The position numbers and the translations under genes were made by a program. The notes under the pieces were generated by a model. It was not told where the DNA came from and did no database searches. It saw nothing but the letters and a program-made list of their open reading frames with translations. Positions 1-10,600 of a stretch of 34,562 nucleotides of DNA are shown one piece after another (position 1 is the stretch's first letter; each line of letters begins with the position of its first letter). Source of the DNA: a virus; the IMG/VR virus record IMGVR_UViG_3300046820_002285, positions 1 through 34,562 of that record; one strand, 5' to 3'.

Positions 1-1
1 A

Positions 2-2575
2 GAATACACGGTTAATTATGCATCAGATTTAGATTTAACCGCAAGATATTCAAGCATTTACACAGATTCTCTTCAATTAAATGAAGTTACAGATATTCCG
101 ACAGTCTTGACTCGCAAAAATTCAAAGTTTGCTGATGTTGCAAATGCTGTAGAGAGTCCTAATATTTGGTATCAAGAAGGAGTAACATCAGCATCTGATG
201 TTCAAATAATTAAATATCATGGTTATAAATATGGGCCAACATATAAAGGTTCGTCTGTAAGACAAATTTATACTAATGACGGTTCTGCTAAAATTTACGT
301 ATCTGCTATTAATTCTTCTTGTATTTTAACCAGATTATTTTCAGTAAAGCAAGATTTAGCCAATAATGGAGCTAAGCTTTCTTATAGCGCTTTATGGAAT
401 GATGGGCAAGTTTATAGAAGATCAGAATCTATTAATACAAATGGATTTAGTGGCTGCACTTTAACTTTTGATAGATCTGCTAGCTCTAAGAATAACAATC
501 CAAATTCTGTAAGTTCTGTTTCTGGAATTGTAGTTGAATTAGGTGATATTACTATTTCTAATAAACTCCCTGTTATTTCTTTTTATAGAATTGAAATTGG
601 TGAGAATAAAGTTGTTTTAAAATATTACCATCCATTAGTCGGGTCTATTGTAGAAGCTCCACCATTAAATTTTTCCATTAATAGTAATTTGTTTAAAATT
701 CACATGTATTTTGTTGGTTCTAATTTAATGATAGGAACAGACGATAATCCATCAAAATGGGATACATTATTTCCTTTAAATATTTCTCCAGATTCAAATT
801 ATAATGAAAAAATAATTCATTCTGCAGATAAAATTAACAATATAAAAATACAATTCAATAATATAAACTGCTCATTTACATATGCGCCGATAGCATTTAA
901 AAATTTTGATACAGATTCATTTGCTAAAAGTAAAACATTAGATTTTGATGCATTGAAAAATAAGTATAAGTTCTCATTCAAAGGCACACAAGAACAATAT
1001 TTAGAGTCTTTCAGTGCAGATAAAGTTAATGATGCTTTAGACATGCATAAGTATAAAGATTTAGAACAATATTCTGAAATAACAGATCAATTTTCAGATA
1101 CTCAAGCTTTTATAGATAAAAGAAGTAGTAATTTTGATACAATTAAATATTATGAATTATCTAAAACTACAAATACTAAAAAAGATTTAGTCACTGTTAC
1201 TGGTTATATTCAATGGAATACTACGATTGAAGGACCTTGTTTAAGAAAAATTGTCCTTAATTCTCCTGTATCTGAAATTAAAGATTCAGGAATTGTAGAT
1301 TTGAACTGGGGAGATTTAAGTCCATATTTTGACAGGGTTGAAATTAATTATTCAAATAAAAATCAAAATTTTAGTTTAGTATCAGCTTCAGCAAATTTAG
1401 TTCTTAAAAATTTAGATACAAGTGATCGTGGTGCAAGAATCCTTGAAGCTATTGAAAACAATGTGCTTTTATTCACAATTAAAGCTGGATATGATGAGTT
1501 GTATACTTATTATCAAGGTATTAACGATAATATTACTGTTGTTAGGACTGCCACTGGCTCCACTGTTTCAATTTCTTTAAAAGATATGACTTCTGTATTG
1601 GAAGAAACTCGTTTTACTATTCCATATATAGAATTTGGCGGAATGCAGTATTTAGATATTATTAAAAGAATTATTTTATCCGCAGGATTTCAAAATCAAT
1701 TTTCAATTCAAGAAACATCCGAAGATCCATTATTTTCAGAATATACTTTAGCTTTAAGGAACCAAGTTTCTTATGGCCAATATAGTGTTCCAGATGCTGG
1801 AAATTTTAGTGCAAGAAGTGATGAATTTATTCTTCCAAAGATTAATAGCATTCTGAATCAATGTTTAAATTATCGAGGATTTCCATCTTTTGTTTGGAAT
1901 CCTGAATTAAGATATTTTCAGCTTACTTGGAGATATGAGCCATCATTCAGTGATGTTCTTTATTTCATTGGAGAAAGAGAAACTTTTGGTGTTGATTTTT
2001 CTGCGGGATCTGAATATGATAGTAGATTCCCTAAGAATTGGCATGGAGTTTTATCTTCAAGCTATACAATTACATCTAAAACAAGCAGTTTAGCATCGGG
2101 TCTTGAGATGTATGGTCAGGCATTCGATTCTACTGTAATTGGAAGAAATGAATTTTATGATGGTTCTGTTTCAGCAACTGATACAGCTCTTACTGAATAC
2201 GGCATACAAAGATTAAATGACTGCGTAGATGATAGGACAATTGTACCTTCTAAAATAGGCTATGTTGGTTATAGAAAGTTTCATTTAATTAGGGATTTAT
2301 CAGGATTTTTGCAAGATTATACAGGTCTAAATATTTATTTCAAACAAGTAAAAAGAATAATAAGAAATAGTTTTTCAGATATAAGATTTACTTGTATTGT
2401 AAGTAAGCCATTAACATTACATGGTACTTTTGCAATTCAGACATTCATTGGTAACCAAGAACCTTTAATTACAGACAGATACTTATATACTGGATGTAAT
2501 TATGTAATTGATAAAAAATCAAATATAATTACAGCTGAAATATCCGGCGCTAAAGATGCGAACATAGGAACATAA
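2..2575 (+). CDS. Baseplate hub-like tail protein (5' end outside the window)
   Basis: The reading frame is open from base 2 without a stop, so the gene very likely begins upstream. A TTG at 107 is only an internal codon candidate. About 858 codons are visible. The N-terminal half is beta-rich with no recognisable motif. The stretch encoded at about 1280-1700 (around DLNWGDLSPYFDRVEINYS, then GYDELYTYYQG, then GGMQYLDIIKRIILSAGF) resembles the hub or tube-like fold of gpD/gp27-type baseplate proteins: a strand-rich body, a 'GY...Y.G.I' strand pair, and a 'dii..i...aGF' helix. The C-terminus ends in strands typical of hub domains. It is followed one base later by the next start, so it heads the structural operon. 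Hub identity is inference from pattern; a generic tail protein is the alternative. Confidence 0.6.
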   Translation, partial: EYTVNYASDLDLTARYSSIYTDSLQLNEVTDIPTVLTRKNSKFADVANAVESPNIWYQEGVTSASDVQIIKYHGYKYGPTYKGSSVRQIYTNDGSAKIYVSAINSSCILTRLFSVKQDLANNGAKLSYSALWNDGQVYRRSESINTNGFSGCTLTFDRSASSKNNNPNSVSSVSGIVVELGDITISNKLPVISFYRIEIGENKVVLKYYHPLVGSIVEAPPLNFSINSNLFKIHMYFVGSNLMIGTDDNPSKWDTLFPLNISPDSNYNEKIIHSADKINNIKIQFNNINCSFTYAPIAFKNFDTDSFAKSKTLDFDALKNKYKFSFKGTQEQYLESFSADKVNDALDMHKYKDLEQYSEITDQFSDTQAFIDKRSSNFDTIKYYELSKTTNTKKDLVTVTGYIQWNTTIEGPCLRKIVLNSPVSEIKDSGIVDLNWGDLSPYFDRVEINYSNKNQNFSLVSASANLVLKNLDTSDRGARILEAIENNVLLFTIKAGYDELYTYYQGINDNITVVRTATGSTVSISLKDMTSVLEETRFTIPYIEFGGMQYLDIIKRIILSAGFQNQFSIQETSEDPLFSEYTLALRNQVSYGQYSVPDAGNFSARSDEFILPKINSILNQCLNYRGFPSFVWNPELRYFQLTWRYEPSFSDVLYFIGERETFGVDFSAGSEYDSRFPKNWHGVLSSSYTITSKTSSLASGLEMYGQAFDSTVIGRNEFYDGSVSATDTALTEYGIQRLNDCVDDRTIVPSKIGYVGYRKFHLIRDLSGFLQDYTGLNIYFKQVKRIIRNSFSDIRFTCIVSKPLTLHGTFAIQTFIGNQEPLITDRYLYTGCNYVIDKKSNIITAEISGAKDANIGT

Positions 2576-2576
2576 A

Positions 2577-2801
2577 TTGCCAGAATTTAAAAGTTTAACA
2601 GATATAATTAATTATCAAATACAAAGCCAGAAACAAATGGAACCTAGACCTTTACCAAGATCTGAGGCATCTATTTATACGAGATCAGAAGTAATTTTAG
2701 AGCCAGAAATACTTTCAGAAGAAAATATTGTCAGATGGGGATTTTCTCGCTGGGGTGTAGAAAAAGTAACTAGTAAAAATAAACCGGATCAAGAAGACTA
2801 A
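2577..2801 (+). CDS. Small hypothetical protein, 74 aa, in tail operon
   Basis: Unrecognised 74-residue protein, charged and rich in Glu, Pro and Arg, with no membrane segment. The C-terminal part contains the short aromatic motif VRWGFSRWG. The TTG start is favoured because AGGA at 2566-2569 sits 7 nt upstream and the frame is closed by TAG at 2565. An in-frame ATG at 2637 would give a 54-residue product but has no visible ribosome-binding site. The stop codon overlaps the next ATG by one base, a classic coupling arrangement. Position between a hub-like and a baseplate or fibre gene suggests a small baseplate component or assembly factor, but that is only context. Confidence 0.6.
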   Translation: MPEFKSLTDIINYQIQSQKQMEPRPLPRSEASIYTRSEVILEPEILSEENIVRWGFSRWGVEKVTSKNKPDQED

Positions 2802-5800
2802 TGGGAAAGACACCAATATACAAGCTTGGATATTTTGAACCTAATCAAGATATTGGAGCAGAATTAGATTTAGATGAACTTAGATTTAAAGCTATTGATA
2901 CACAGACATTAGCTTTATATTCCATTTTTGGTAATGGTGTATTAGATGAAGACCCTGCAAATCCGTCTTGGTATATTCTCTCTATTCCTAATGATTATAA
3001 TAATGTCTTAATTACTTCTGGTCGTGGTCACGTTTCTTGGAAATATGCAGAAACTACCACTAATACTACTTTTGCTCTTCCTGCTTTGCCAGCTGGGGCA
3101 ACATCAGCTTTGTTTTATTTATATGCTATAGAGGATGCTACAACACCATCAGCTAAAACAGTAGAATTTATGGCATCATTAATTCAACTTAATGATCCTG
3201 ATAATTATATTGGCCTTGGAGCTGTTCTTGTTGATAGATCTACTGATCCTGATACGATTACTATTTATAATACTGCTGAATACGGTAGGGTCGATATTAG
3301 TTTATTTGGGACAATATCTGGCATTGTAAATAAGCATAAACACATAGGTGGCTCTACGAACCCAAGCCCCATTGATCTTTCAAAACATGTAAGAGGAAAG
3401 CTTTCAGGAGACTACATTGAGAACTTGGATTTGGATAAAGTTACATCAGGTAGTTTGTCCGCCGATAGATTACCACAGATTGATCATAAATCTTTATCTA
3501 ATATTGGAAGTTTATCTCATAGTCAGATTGATACATTATTAGCTTCTTTAACCTCACTTCCTGACAATTACAGACTATCAGATATTTCTTTAGCTAATAG
3601 GTTGAAAATTGTTCTTGCGCTGAAAAGACTAGGGACATTATCTAATATTGAATCAACTCAGATTAATGCTATTTTTTATGTACCGAATAGCACATCTCAA
3701 CCATACGAAGCAACTGGAGTACCTGGAAGTTTAAATTTAGCTACTATTGATAGAGTCAATAAAAGGCTCGAAGGCACAAATGCTTCAACAATTTCTTCCG
3801 ATAATGTTGTCTGGAATACATACGAAGATTTTGATAGAGCTTGGAAAACTGCACAATCTAGAGTAGTAGCAAATAACCCTGTATCTGAAAATATCTCCAT
3901 TACTGCTCCAAAAATTTATACTACAGGAGCAGTTTCTTTAATAAGTACAGTTACTGTAACAGGTTCAGGTACAGTTTGGTCATCTTTGATATTGCCAGCT
4001 AGAATTGGTTTTGGTTCAACAAACCCTAGTTCTATCACTACATGGTTTACAATATCTTCGATCACGAATAACACAACATTAGTATTGACTACTTCTGCTG
4101 CTGGCCAATCAACTGGAAATTATGTAATAGAGCAAACTTCAGGAGTTAATGGATCTATTACAGTTGATAAAACACTTAAATATCTTGGTATATTAGATAC
4201 AAATTTACAAGACTCTAGATGGAATGATGGTTATTTATTTACTGATAAAAAAACAAAGACATCGGTAGTTCCACCTCCTCCACCTGTTTTATCAGCTCCA
4301 GCGTATTACAATCAGTTTAATGAAGATTATGATATTGCAAGATATTTCTATAATCAATTCACTACTACTCAGGATTGGACAGAGAGATCTAGGATCGGTA
4401 TTGGTTTTGGATTTAATGTTGCATCAACCCCAGGGAATGTTTATGTATATTTAACCCTTTCCTCTGGCGGAACTTCAAAAAGTATTATGTCTGGCACTAC
4501 AGCTACGACTATTAATATTTCTACTCCTGTGTTAATTTTGTCTAAAGATAATACAGATCCAAAAACCAGATTATATGTTGAAAAAAATCTTTCTGAATTT
4601 GGTTTAACAGAAGCACAATTAGCATCTGTATCAGGCATAGGTTTTGTTTGGGATACTGCTGAATTCTGGGACGGCAACGAATTAAATTTCTATTTACTTC
4701 ATCCTAGAACTGATGAAATTATTGCAGTATCAACTCAAAGTAGTTCAATTAATTCTGCAATGAACACTTTACCGGACTCAACTTCTTCTGTCTTTATTTT
4801 CAATGACACATTATTTAATACATATGCTACTTTAGTATTCAGATTAGATACAAATAGTTCTACAACTACATATGATCAAGTTATATGGGATTCGACTGTT
4901 CCATCTGGTACTAGTTTAAGAGTTTACACAAGAACTTCGAATATAGAATCTTCTTTAGGGAGCTATTTAACAAATGAAGTTACACAAGGTACATGGACTG
5001 TAAACCCAAGTTCTAATACTGGAAGATACTTTGATATTATTGTCAATTTATATTCTAATAGTTCTAAGACATTAGCTCCAACATTAGATAGATTAGTTCT
5101 TGCCTATAACGGATTAGGTGCAACTGCTTTAAAGATATGGAATAAGTACGAAACAGATATTTCCACTGGGCAAACAGGTTGGTTTTCTACTGCAAAAGAG
5201 TATGAAAATATTACTTTTGGACCAAATACAATAGATACAGATTTTCCAGGCAAAACAGTTAATTATTTGACCATTTCTAATACTGCTGAAATTGGCAAGT
5301 GGAGATATTTAAGAAAAAATAATGCTCTTCAGTCATCATTGTTAGATGCTAGTGATGAAGTTGTTTTAGAAGATGGTATTGACTCATTATCTTTAAGTTC
5401 ATATCAATCTCCAGTTCAAGTTTGGAGAGGGTATAGTGAGTATGGTTTCTTAGATCCTAAATATTACGAATCAGTTGGTTCATCACTTTTATTTGCTGAC
5501 ACTAAAAATGATAGAGTAGTTGAGTTTGACTCTTTAGGTGCAATATCTAAAATTTATCAAGGCAATTTGAGATTGAAGCGTGAGACAAGAGATTTTGTTT
5601 TACTAAATTCTTATTACAATCCAAATGTTGGTAAATTATATATTAATTTTTCTCAATATGTATCAATTTCGTCAGCATCAAATTGTACTTTGGTTTCTGG
5701 CAAACAATCTATTAAATTATCTGAAACAGGAGTGAATGTTGTTTTATTTAATCCTATAGATGGGAAATCAGCTACAGTAGTTGCTACATTCAGTACTTCA

Positions 5801-6634
5801 TTGAAAACAAAAATTAATTCATGGGGTAGCGATGTCAAATTGATTGTTCAAAGTGGGGCTTTCTCTTATGTTGGTAGTGATGGTAGAACAATCGATGAAG
5901 GCACAACTACAACTGATATTTGCCAAGCCTTAAATTTTATAGAGATATCTAATAATTTATCATTTTCTGGTGAAGGTAAATGTTTAAACGGAATTAGTCA
6001 ATTCACAGATTCTATTAGTGATTTTGCTGATTTTAATAAAGATGGCCAGATTGTAACTTCATCATTATATGGGCCAGATCAGACATTATTAACATCTAGT
6101 AATACTTTGACAATTAATGTTTTAGTTGGAAATATTTATATGACAAATATCCTTGAACCAGTTCATGCGACAACTAATAAATATGGATATTACATTATTT
6201 CGAATATATCTGATGATGCAATTGTAGCTTTGAATTCTTCAGGTGAGACAGTCTGGAGCGTACCTAGCACGGTTTGTGCCTTTGTTGAAAATAAACTTGG
6301 CGGTGCTGTAGAATTATCTAGTGAAAATCTTCTTGTTGCTCTTCCATCTGCAGCATCTGATAATGCTGGAAGAATAATGGTTTTGAATAGAATTTCTGAT
6401 AATACAATCCTTACTTCTATTAATGTCAATGGAGATGCAATTAAGGCCATTGAAGATCCAAGTTATGATTCTTACTGGGTAATTGTTGATGATGTTAAAA
6501 ATGACGGAAAGCAATCTAGATTAATTAAATTAAATTCTAGTGGTGAGTTAACTTATTCTTGGGGTGTAGGTACATTAACTCATCCAACAGGTTTGAAAAT
6601 GTTAGGAAATTCTACATTAGTGGTATCAGAATAA
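2801..6634 (+). CDS. Large modular baseplate/tail-fibre protein, 1277 aa
   Basis: Probably a virion-surface or baseplate structural protein. Residues 1-235 form a head shared with the 2894-residue protein downstream (IYK start, ITSGRG, HKHIGG at 179-183, then LSG...GSLSADRLPQIDH). Residues about 375-445 carry a common tail-fibre module with a TVTGSGTVW strand, 'ISSITNNTTLVLT' and a closing 'YVIEQ'. A VVPPPPPV linker lies near residue 490. Residues about 700-770 carry a jelly-roll-like module ending TLAPTLDRLVLAYN, which also recurs in two later giants. The C-terminal third has NHL/PQQ-like beta-propeller strands (LLFADTKNDRVVEFD; DDAIVALNSSGETVW; SRLIKLNSSGELTYSWG). A single Ca-loop-like DFNKDG lies near residue 1080. 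Start ATG overlaps the previous stop; the next gene starts one base after its stop. Confidence 0.75.
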   Translation: MGKTPIYKLGYFEPNQDIGAELDLDELRFKAIDTQTLALYSIFGNGVLDEDPANPSWYILSIPNDYNNVLITSGRGHVSWKYAETTTNTTFALPALPAGATSALFYLYAIEDATTPSAKTVEFMASLIQLNDPDNYIGLGAVLVDRSTDPDTITIYNTAEYGRVDISLFGTISGIVNKHKHIGGSTNPSPIDLSKHVRGKLSGDYIENLDLDKVTSGSLSADRLPQIDHKSLSNIGSLSHSQIDTLLASLTSLPDNYRLSDISLANRLKIVLALKRLGTLSNIESTQINAIFYVPNSTSQPYEATGVPGSLNLATIDRVNKRLEGTNASTISSDNVVWNTYEDFDRAWKTAQSRVVANNPVSENISITAPKIYTTGAVSLISTVTVTGSGTVWSSLILPARIGFGSTNPSSITTWFTISSITNNTTLVLTTSAAGQSTGNYVIEQTSGVNGSITVDKTLKYLGILDTNLQDSRWNDGYLFTDKKTKTSVVPPPPPVLSAPAYYNQFNEDYDIARYFYNQFTTTQDWTERSRIGIGFGFNVASTPGNVYVYLTLSSGGTSKSIMSGTTATTINISTPVLILSKDNTDPKTRLYVEKNLSEFGLTEAQLASVSGIGFVWDTAEFWDGNELNFYLLHPRTDEIIAVSTQSSSINSAMNTLPDSTSSVFIFNDTLFNTYATLVFRLDTNSSTTTYDQVIWDSTVPSGTSLRVYTRTSNIESSLGSYLTNEVTQGTWTVNPSSNTGRYFDIIVNLYSNSSKTLAPTLDRLVLAYNGLGATALKIWNKYETDISTGQTGWFSTAKEYENITFGPNTIDTDFPGKTVNYLTISNTAEIGKWRYLRKNNALQSSLLDASDEVVLEDGIDSLSLSSYQSPVQVWRGYSEYGFLDPKYYESVGSSLLFADTKNDRVVEFDSLGAISKIYQGNLRLKRETRDFVLLNSYYNPNVGKLYINFSQYVSISSASNCTLVSGKQSIKLSETGVNVVLFNPIDGKSATVVATFSTSLKTKINSWGSDVKLIVQSGAFSYVGSDGRTIDEGTTTTDICQALNFIEISNNLSFSGEGKCLNGISQFTDSISDFADFNKDGQIVTSSLYGPDQTLLTSSNTLTINVLVGNIYMTNILEPVHATTNKYGYYIISNISDDAIVALNSSGETVWSVPSTVCAFVENKLGGAVELSSENLLVALPSAASDNAGRIMVLNRISDNTILTSINVNGDAIKAIEDPSYDSYWVIVDDVKNDGKQSRLIKLNSSGELTYSWGVGTLTHPTGLKMLGNSTLVVSE

Positions 6635-6635
6635 A

Positions 6636-7589
6636 ATGGAATACAAAATTCATAAATATCAAAAACTGTTAACAATTGAAAATAATGGTCATAAATTTGA
6701 AATAGAATTAATTACTGCACCAGATAATTTCTCATTGTTAGAATCTTCTGCTTCATTGTTTTTGATTAATGATGATGTCAAATGTACTATCGAAAAAGAT
6801 GACAGTAAGTTAAAATTAACATTCAATAATGAAAATTTTAGATCATCAGCTGCTGGTATTATTTTTAGAAACATTTCATCTTTCAATAATGTGAATGAAA
6901 ATTATTCTGTAATTAACTTTGGTAATAAATCTTTGAGAGTTATTGGAAATGATTTACATATAGAAGTTGATAAATCTGGATTAACTGTTCTTAGATTTAT
7001 GTCATTAACTTCTAATTTGATTTTTGAAGAGATCGTAAATGAATTTAAAACTTCATCAGTTTCTGTTTTAACTGCTTTAACCTCACCTTTAAATATTTCC
7101 TTTGGCCAAAGAGATCCTGAATTTGCTATTGGAGTTTATGATAAATTCAGCAGTAATGTTTTTAGTAGACCAAGAGACATTAGACATGGAAATCCTGTAA
7201 TATCAACAGTTCCAACTCATGGTCCAGATTTAACTACTGCTGAACTAGATGCAATCAATGAAGGTTTAGGATTTGATAAAAGAACTATTTATTTCAAAAT
7301 AGTTTCTGATAGAGTAGTTGAACCAGCAATTACTCAGGGTGAAAAATCTGCATTGAAGTTAAAATTATCCCTACCAGCTGGATTAGATACAGTTAAAGAT
7401 CCAATTAGCTTATCAATGTATTTTGTTGAACATGATAATGCTTTAAACCCTACAATGTCAATTTATGTAGCATCATTTGACTTTCATAAAGAAGATACTG
7501 TTAATTATGTAGATGGATTTATGCTTATGGATGTTTACTGCCCAATGATAGTTCAAGAATCTATGCCTGTATCCTTTGGAATCGTATAG
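6636..7589 (+). CDS. Hypothetical structural protein, 317 aa
   Basis: I do not recognise a family. The protein is beta-rich, with short alternating hydrophobic strands in residues 1-150, a Pro/Thr-rich centre (VPTHGPDLTTAELDAINEG near 205) and a strand-rich C-terminus. There is no signal peptide, membrane segment or enzyme motif. It starts two bases after the stop of the 1277-residue protein (TAAAATG) without a clear ribosome-binding site, so it is probably translated by coupling. It ends with TAG and is followed by the only sizeable gap in the structural block, with a hairpin, so it may close a transcription unit. A small baseplate or fibre accessory protein is the natural guess from context. 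Confidence 0.6.
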   Translation: MEYKIHKYQKLLTIENNGHKFEIELITAPDNFSLLESSASLFLINDDVKCTIEKDDSKLKLTFNNENFRSSAAGIIFRNISSFNNVNENYSVINFGNKSLRVIGNDLHIEVDKSGLTVLRFMSLTSNLIFEEIVNEFKTSSVSVLTALTSPLNISFGQRDPEFAIGVYDKFSSNVFSRPRDIRHGNPVISTVPTHGPDLTTAELDAINEGLGFDKRTIYFKIVSDRVVEPAITQGEKSALKLKLSLPAGLDTVKDPISLSMYFVEHDNALNPTMSIYVASFDFHKEDTVNYVDGFMLMDVYCPMIVQESMPVSFGIV

Positions 7590-7614
7590 GTAATTTTCTT
7601 GTAAAATTGGAATT

Positions 7615-7649
7615 AATAGGCAAGAAATCTCTATTTTTCGTTGCCTATT
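7615..7649 (+). terminator. Hairpin in the gap before the 2279-aa gene (possible terminator)
   Basis: AATAGGCAA (7615-7623) pairs perfectly with TTGCCTATT (7641-7649). The stem extends by GAAA (7624-7627) with TTTC (7636-7639), leaving one bulged G, around a short loop. Only a short T run follows, so termination would be weak or partial. The hairpin lies just upstream of AGGA (7652-7655), the ribosome-binding site for ATG 7663, so it could instead be a 5' stabilising or processing hairpin of the next message. Confidence 0.45.
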
Positions 7650-7662
7650 TTAGGAATCAAAC

Positions 7663-10600
7663 ATGCCAATCAAAGCTCAATTAGTTCTTCCAGATAATCT
7701 TAGAAGCACATATTTACGTTCAAATTTCTTAGATTCAGGTGCAGTATACAATACTAATAAACCTGCATTAACTTCTGCTTTAGATGCTAATAATCATACC
7801 ATTACTTTAAAATTTGAGCTTTTAGATACTGTTAATAGAGAATCAGTAGCTCTTCAAAAAATTGTAAGCTTAGAAATTTCCAACGATCCAGAATTTAGTA
7901 ATCAATCTACTGTAAAAATTGAAAACTGGCCAAGTGCTGGTAATTATTCATACAGCACTGACTATACATTAAATTTAAATCCATTATATTTTTTCAATTC
8001 TAGCTCAACTATAGAATCATCGAGAACAACAGCTGCAGGTACAGGACTTTATGTAATTAATAACTGGCCATTATCTGCAACAGGTGGCTTGTCAACTGTA
8101 TATGTCAAAGCTTTAGTTCAATCAACCTCTGGTGAACAAGCAAGCTACCCAGAGGGATATGCAATTTACGATCAAATTTCATGGGAGGGTGAATTACCAT
8201 CAACTCCTGGAAGATTAATTGCAGATACTAATAAGTCAGGTTTTACAGGCGCACAATCTTTATTTCACTTTAGATCAAGTTCAGAATCTTCAACTGGTAT
8301 TTATGGATCAGGTGTAAGTTCATACATTGGTGATATTTTTGAAATTTCTTATGACACAAATGTTCTTAATTTATTAACAACAAGATCTACTAATACTACA
8401 GGTAATTTTAGATCAGTATTAAGTAATGTGGCTGGTACAAATCTTCCAGTAACAAGTTACAAAATTAACTATTTAGCTTCAACATTTACATCAGAAGCTT
8501 TAACTATAGGCACATCAATTGCTCTTAACTCATCAAGAAGAGGAGCTTTTTTCTATGGCAATAATGGATTTACTTTAGCAGATTCAGATTTATCAATCTT
8601 ATCTCAATCTAGAATTAACTTAACTGTATCAAATTCAGCAGCAGAATATAAGATTTTTGCTAAAATTCATTATTTAGATTTAGCAAACAATCCTGGATCG
8701 TCTCAAGAAATTGTTTGTTCAATTACATCTATTCCAAATGCATATCCAGTTGCTAAATTATATAAAATTGTAAATGGTGTTGATTCTGTCCAAAATCAAA
8801 CTACTAATCTTCCACTTCATTTGAGAGATTTAATTCTACAAGGTGGATTATTTGAAGCTTATCTTTCTAAGACTACAGATGATCAATATATAGTAGAATT
8901 TTATTGGACAGCATCTGATAATCAAAGTTATTTACTAGCATCATCTTTAATCCCTGAATTTACAGTTGATACAATTAAATGTGGTTACGGCGCTTCAATT
9001 AATGCTCATGATGGAACTGTTACTATTAATGAGATTGCTTTAGCTAAGGGTAATGCTTATCTTAATGCTGATTTAGGTGATTGTAAAGTTGATGACAAGC
9101 ATCCTGTAAATTTTCCAACTGTTAATGTTACTAGCTGGGTTACATCTGTTAATATCAAAAATGAATGGACTCTTTACTCCGAGCCTTTAATTGGATCTAG
9201 TTCTCCTATCACATTAGCTACAGGACTTACGGTAAATAAGTTAAACTCATCTGAAATTGTAGAATATCAACTTAATAAGCCTACAATGTCTTCTAGAGCA
9301 GTAGTATATACAAATATTGACCATAATTCAGACACTTATTATGTAGCTTTTAGTACAGACCCAACAGTCAATGCATCAGATAATACATTGCTAAGACCAA
9401 TGATCACAAGATGTCTTCCTGATTATGTACCTACTCATGAACCAATTAATACTACAACAGTTGCTTTATTCTTTGATGCTAAAAATTCTCAAGTATTGTT
9501 AGTAGAAAGAATTTATTCAAATGTTTCTACTTCACAAGTCTTATGTAAATATAATCCTAATGATACTGACGATTATGCTATTTATATTACAGATGAACAT
9601 CCAGTAGGCTATAAAGGGCAATTAAATAAGTCAAACGCAGATGGTACATGGATAATTTTAAAAAGAAATAATCAAGTTAAAGGATCTATATTATTATCTA
9701 ATAAAATTTGGACTTATAAAAATGGCTTAGGTTATTACATAGCTACAGGATTTATTGGTTCTTCATTTGGTTCAGGAAGTTCCATTGTTAACAATTTTAG
9801 TGTTTATGGATTGCCAAGATTAATTTCTGATGATAGTTTAAATAACTCAACAATTAGACACTTCCTTAAATCAGATACTGGAAGTGGACAAGTTAAACCA
9901 TGGCTGGGGCAGTTTTTATTAGCAGGTAGTACAGACTTTCAAGGATGGGATTATAAGATTCCATATACTGATCTGACTGCAATATCTCTTAAAGCCACTA
10001 CAAACGGTGTCAATGTAAATATATTAGCTGCTCCTTCAGTTCTTGATGGGTATACTTTATCTTCTGGTGACTTAGTTCTTGTTAAAGATCAATTAGATAA
10101 GTATCAGAATGGAATTTACAAAGTAATTAATCCTGGAAGTGGGTTAAATGGTATTTGGGCATTAGATCCTTCAACTACAGCATCAAGATATCAACCTTAT
10201 TCAATTTTAAATGGAAATGTTAATGGTAAAACTTATTGGTACTTAGATTATCCAGATAATTATTCAAATCAAGAGTATTATCATTACAAGTCAACAGTTT
10301 TTACTAAGAAAATTACATTTGGATCATTATCATCTTTCTATTCAGCAATTAACCCTACATTGCTTGAAATTAAAGCTTTATGGTCTTCTAGAGCATTACC
10401 ATCTGAATCAATTAATGTTAAATTTAGATTCTTTTCAAATAATAATGAAGAAATTGGATCTTCTAAGACAGATTGGTTTACTTACGATTTAGCACCATTA
10501 TTAACAAGTGGTATTTCGGCAGCATACAATGACTTAATTCAAAAGATCTTAAGTTATGGAACCTATAGTATTGGGGCTTTTGCAACTGATGAAATTCCAG

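Noticed and set aside
107-109. TTG 107 as start of the first gene
   Set aside because: The frame is open back to base 2 with protein-like composition, so the real start is upstream of the window.
817-6886. Several minus-strand ORFs of 60-90 codons opposite the structural genes
   Set aside because: They lie wholly within well-supported + strand genes, lack ribosome-binding sites and have no recognisable product; they are antisense shadows.
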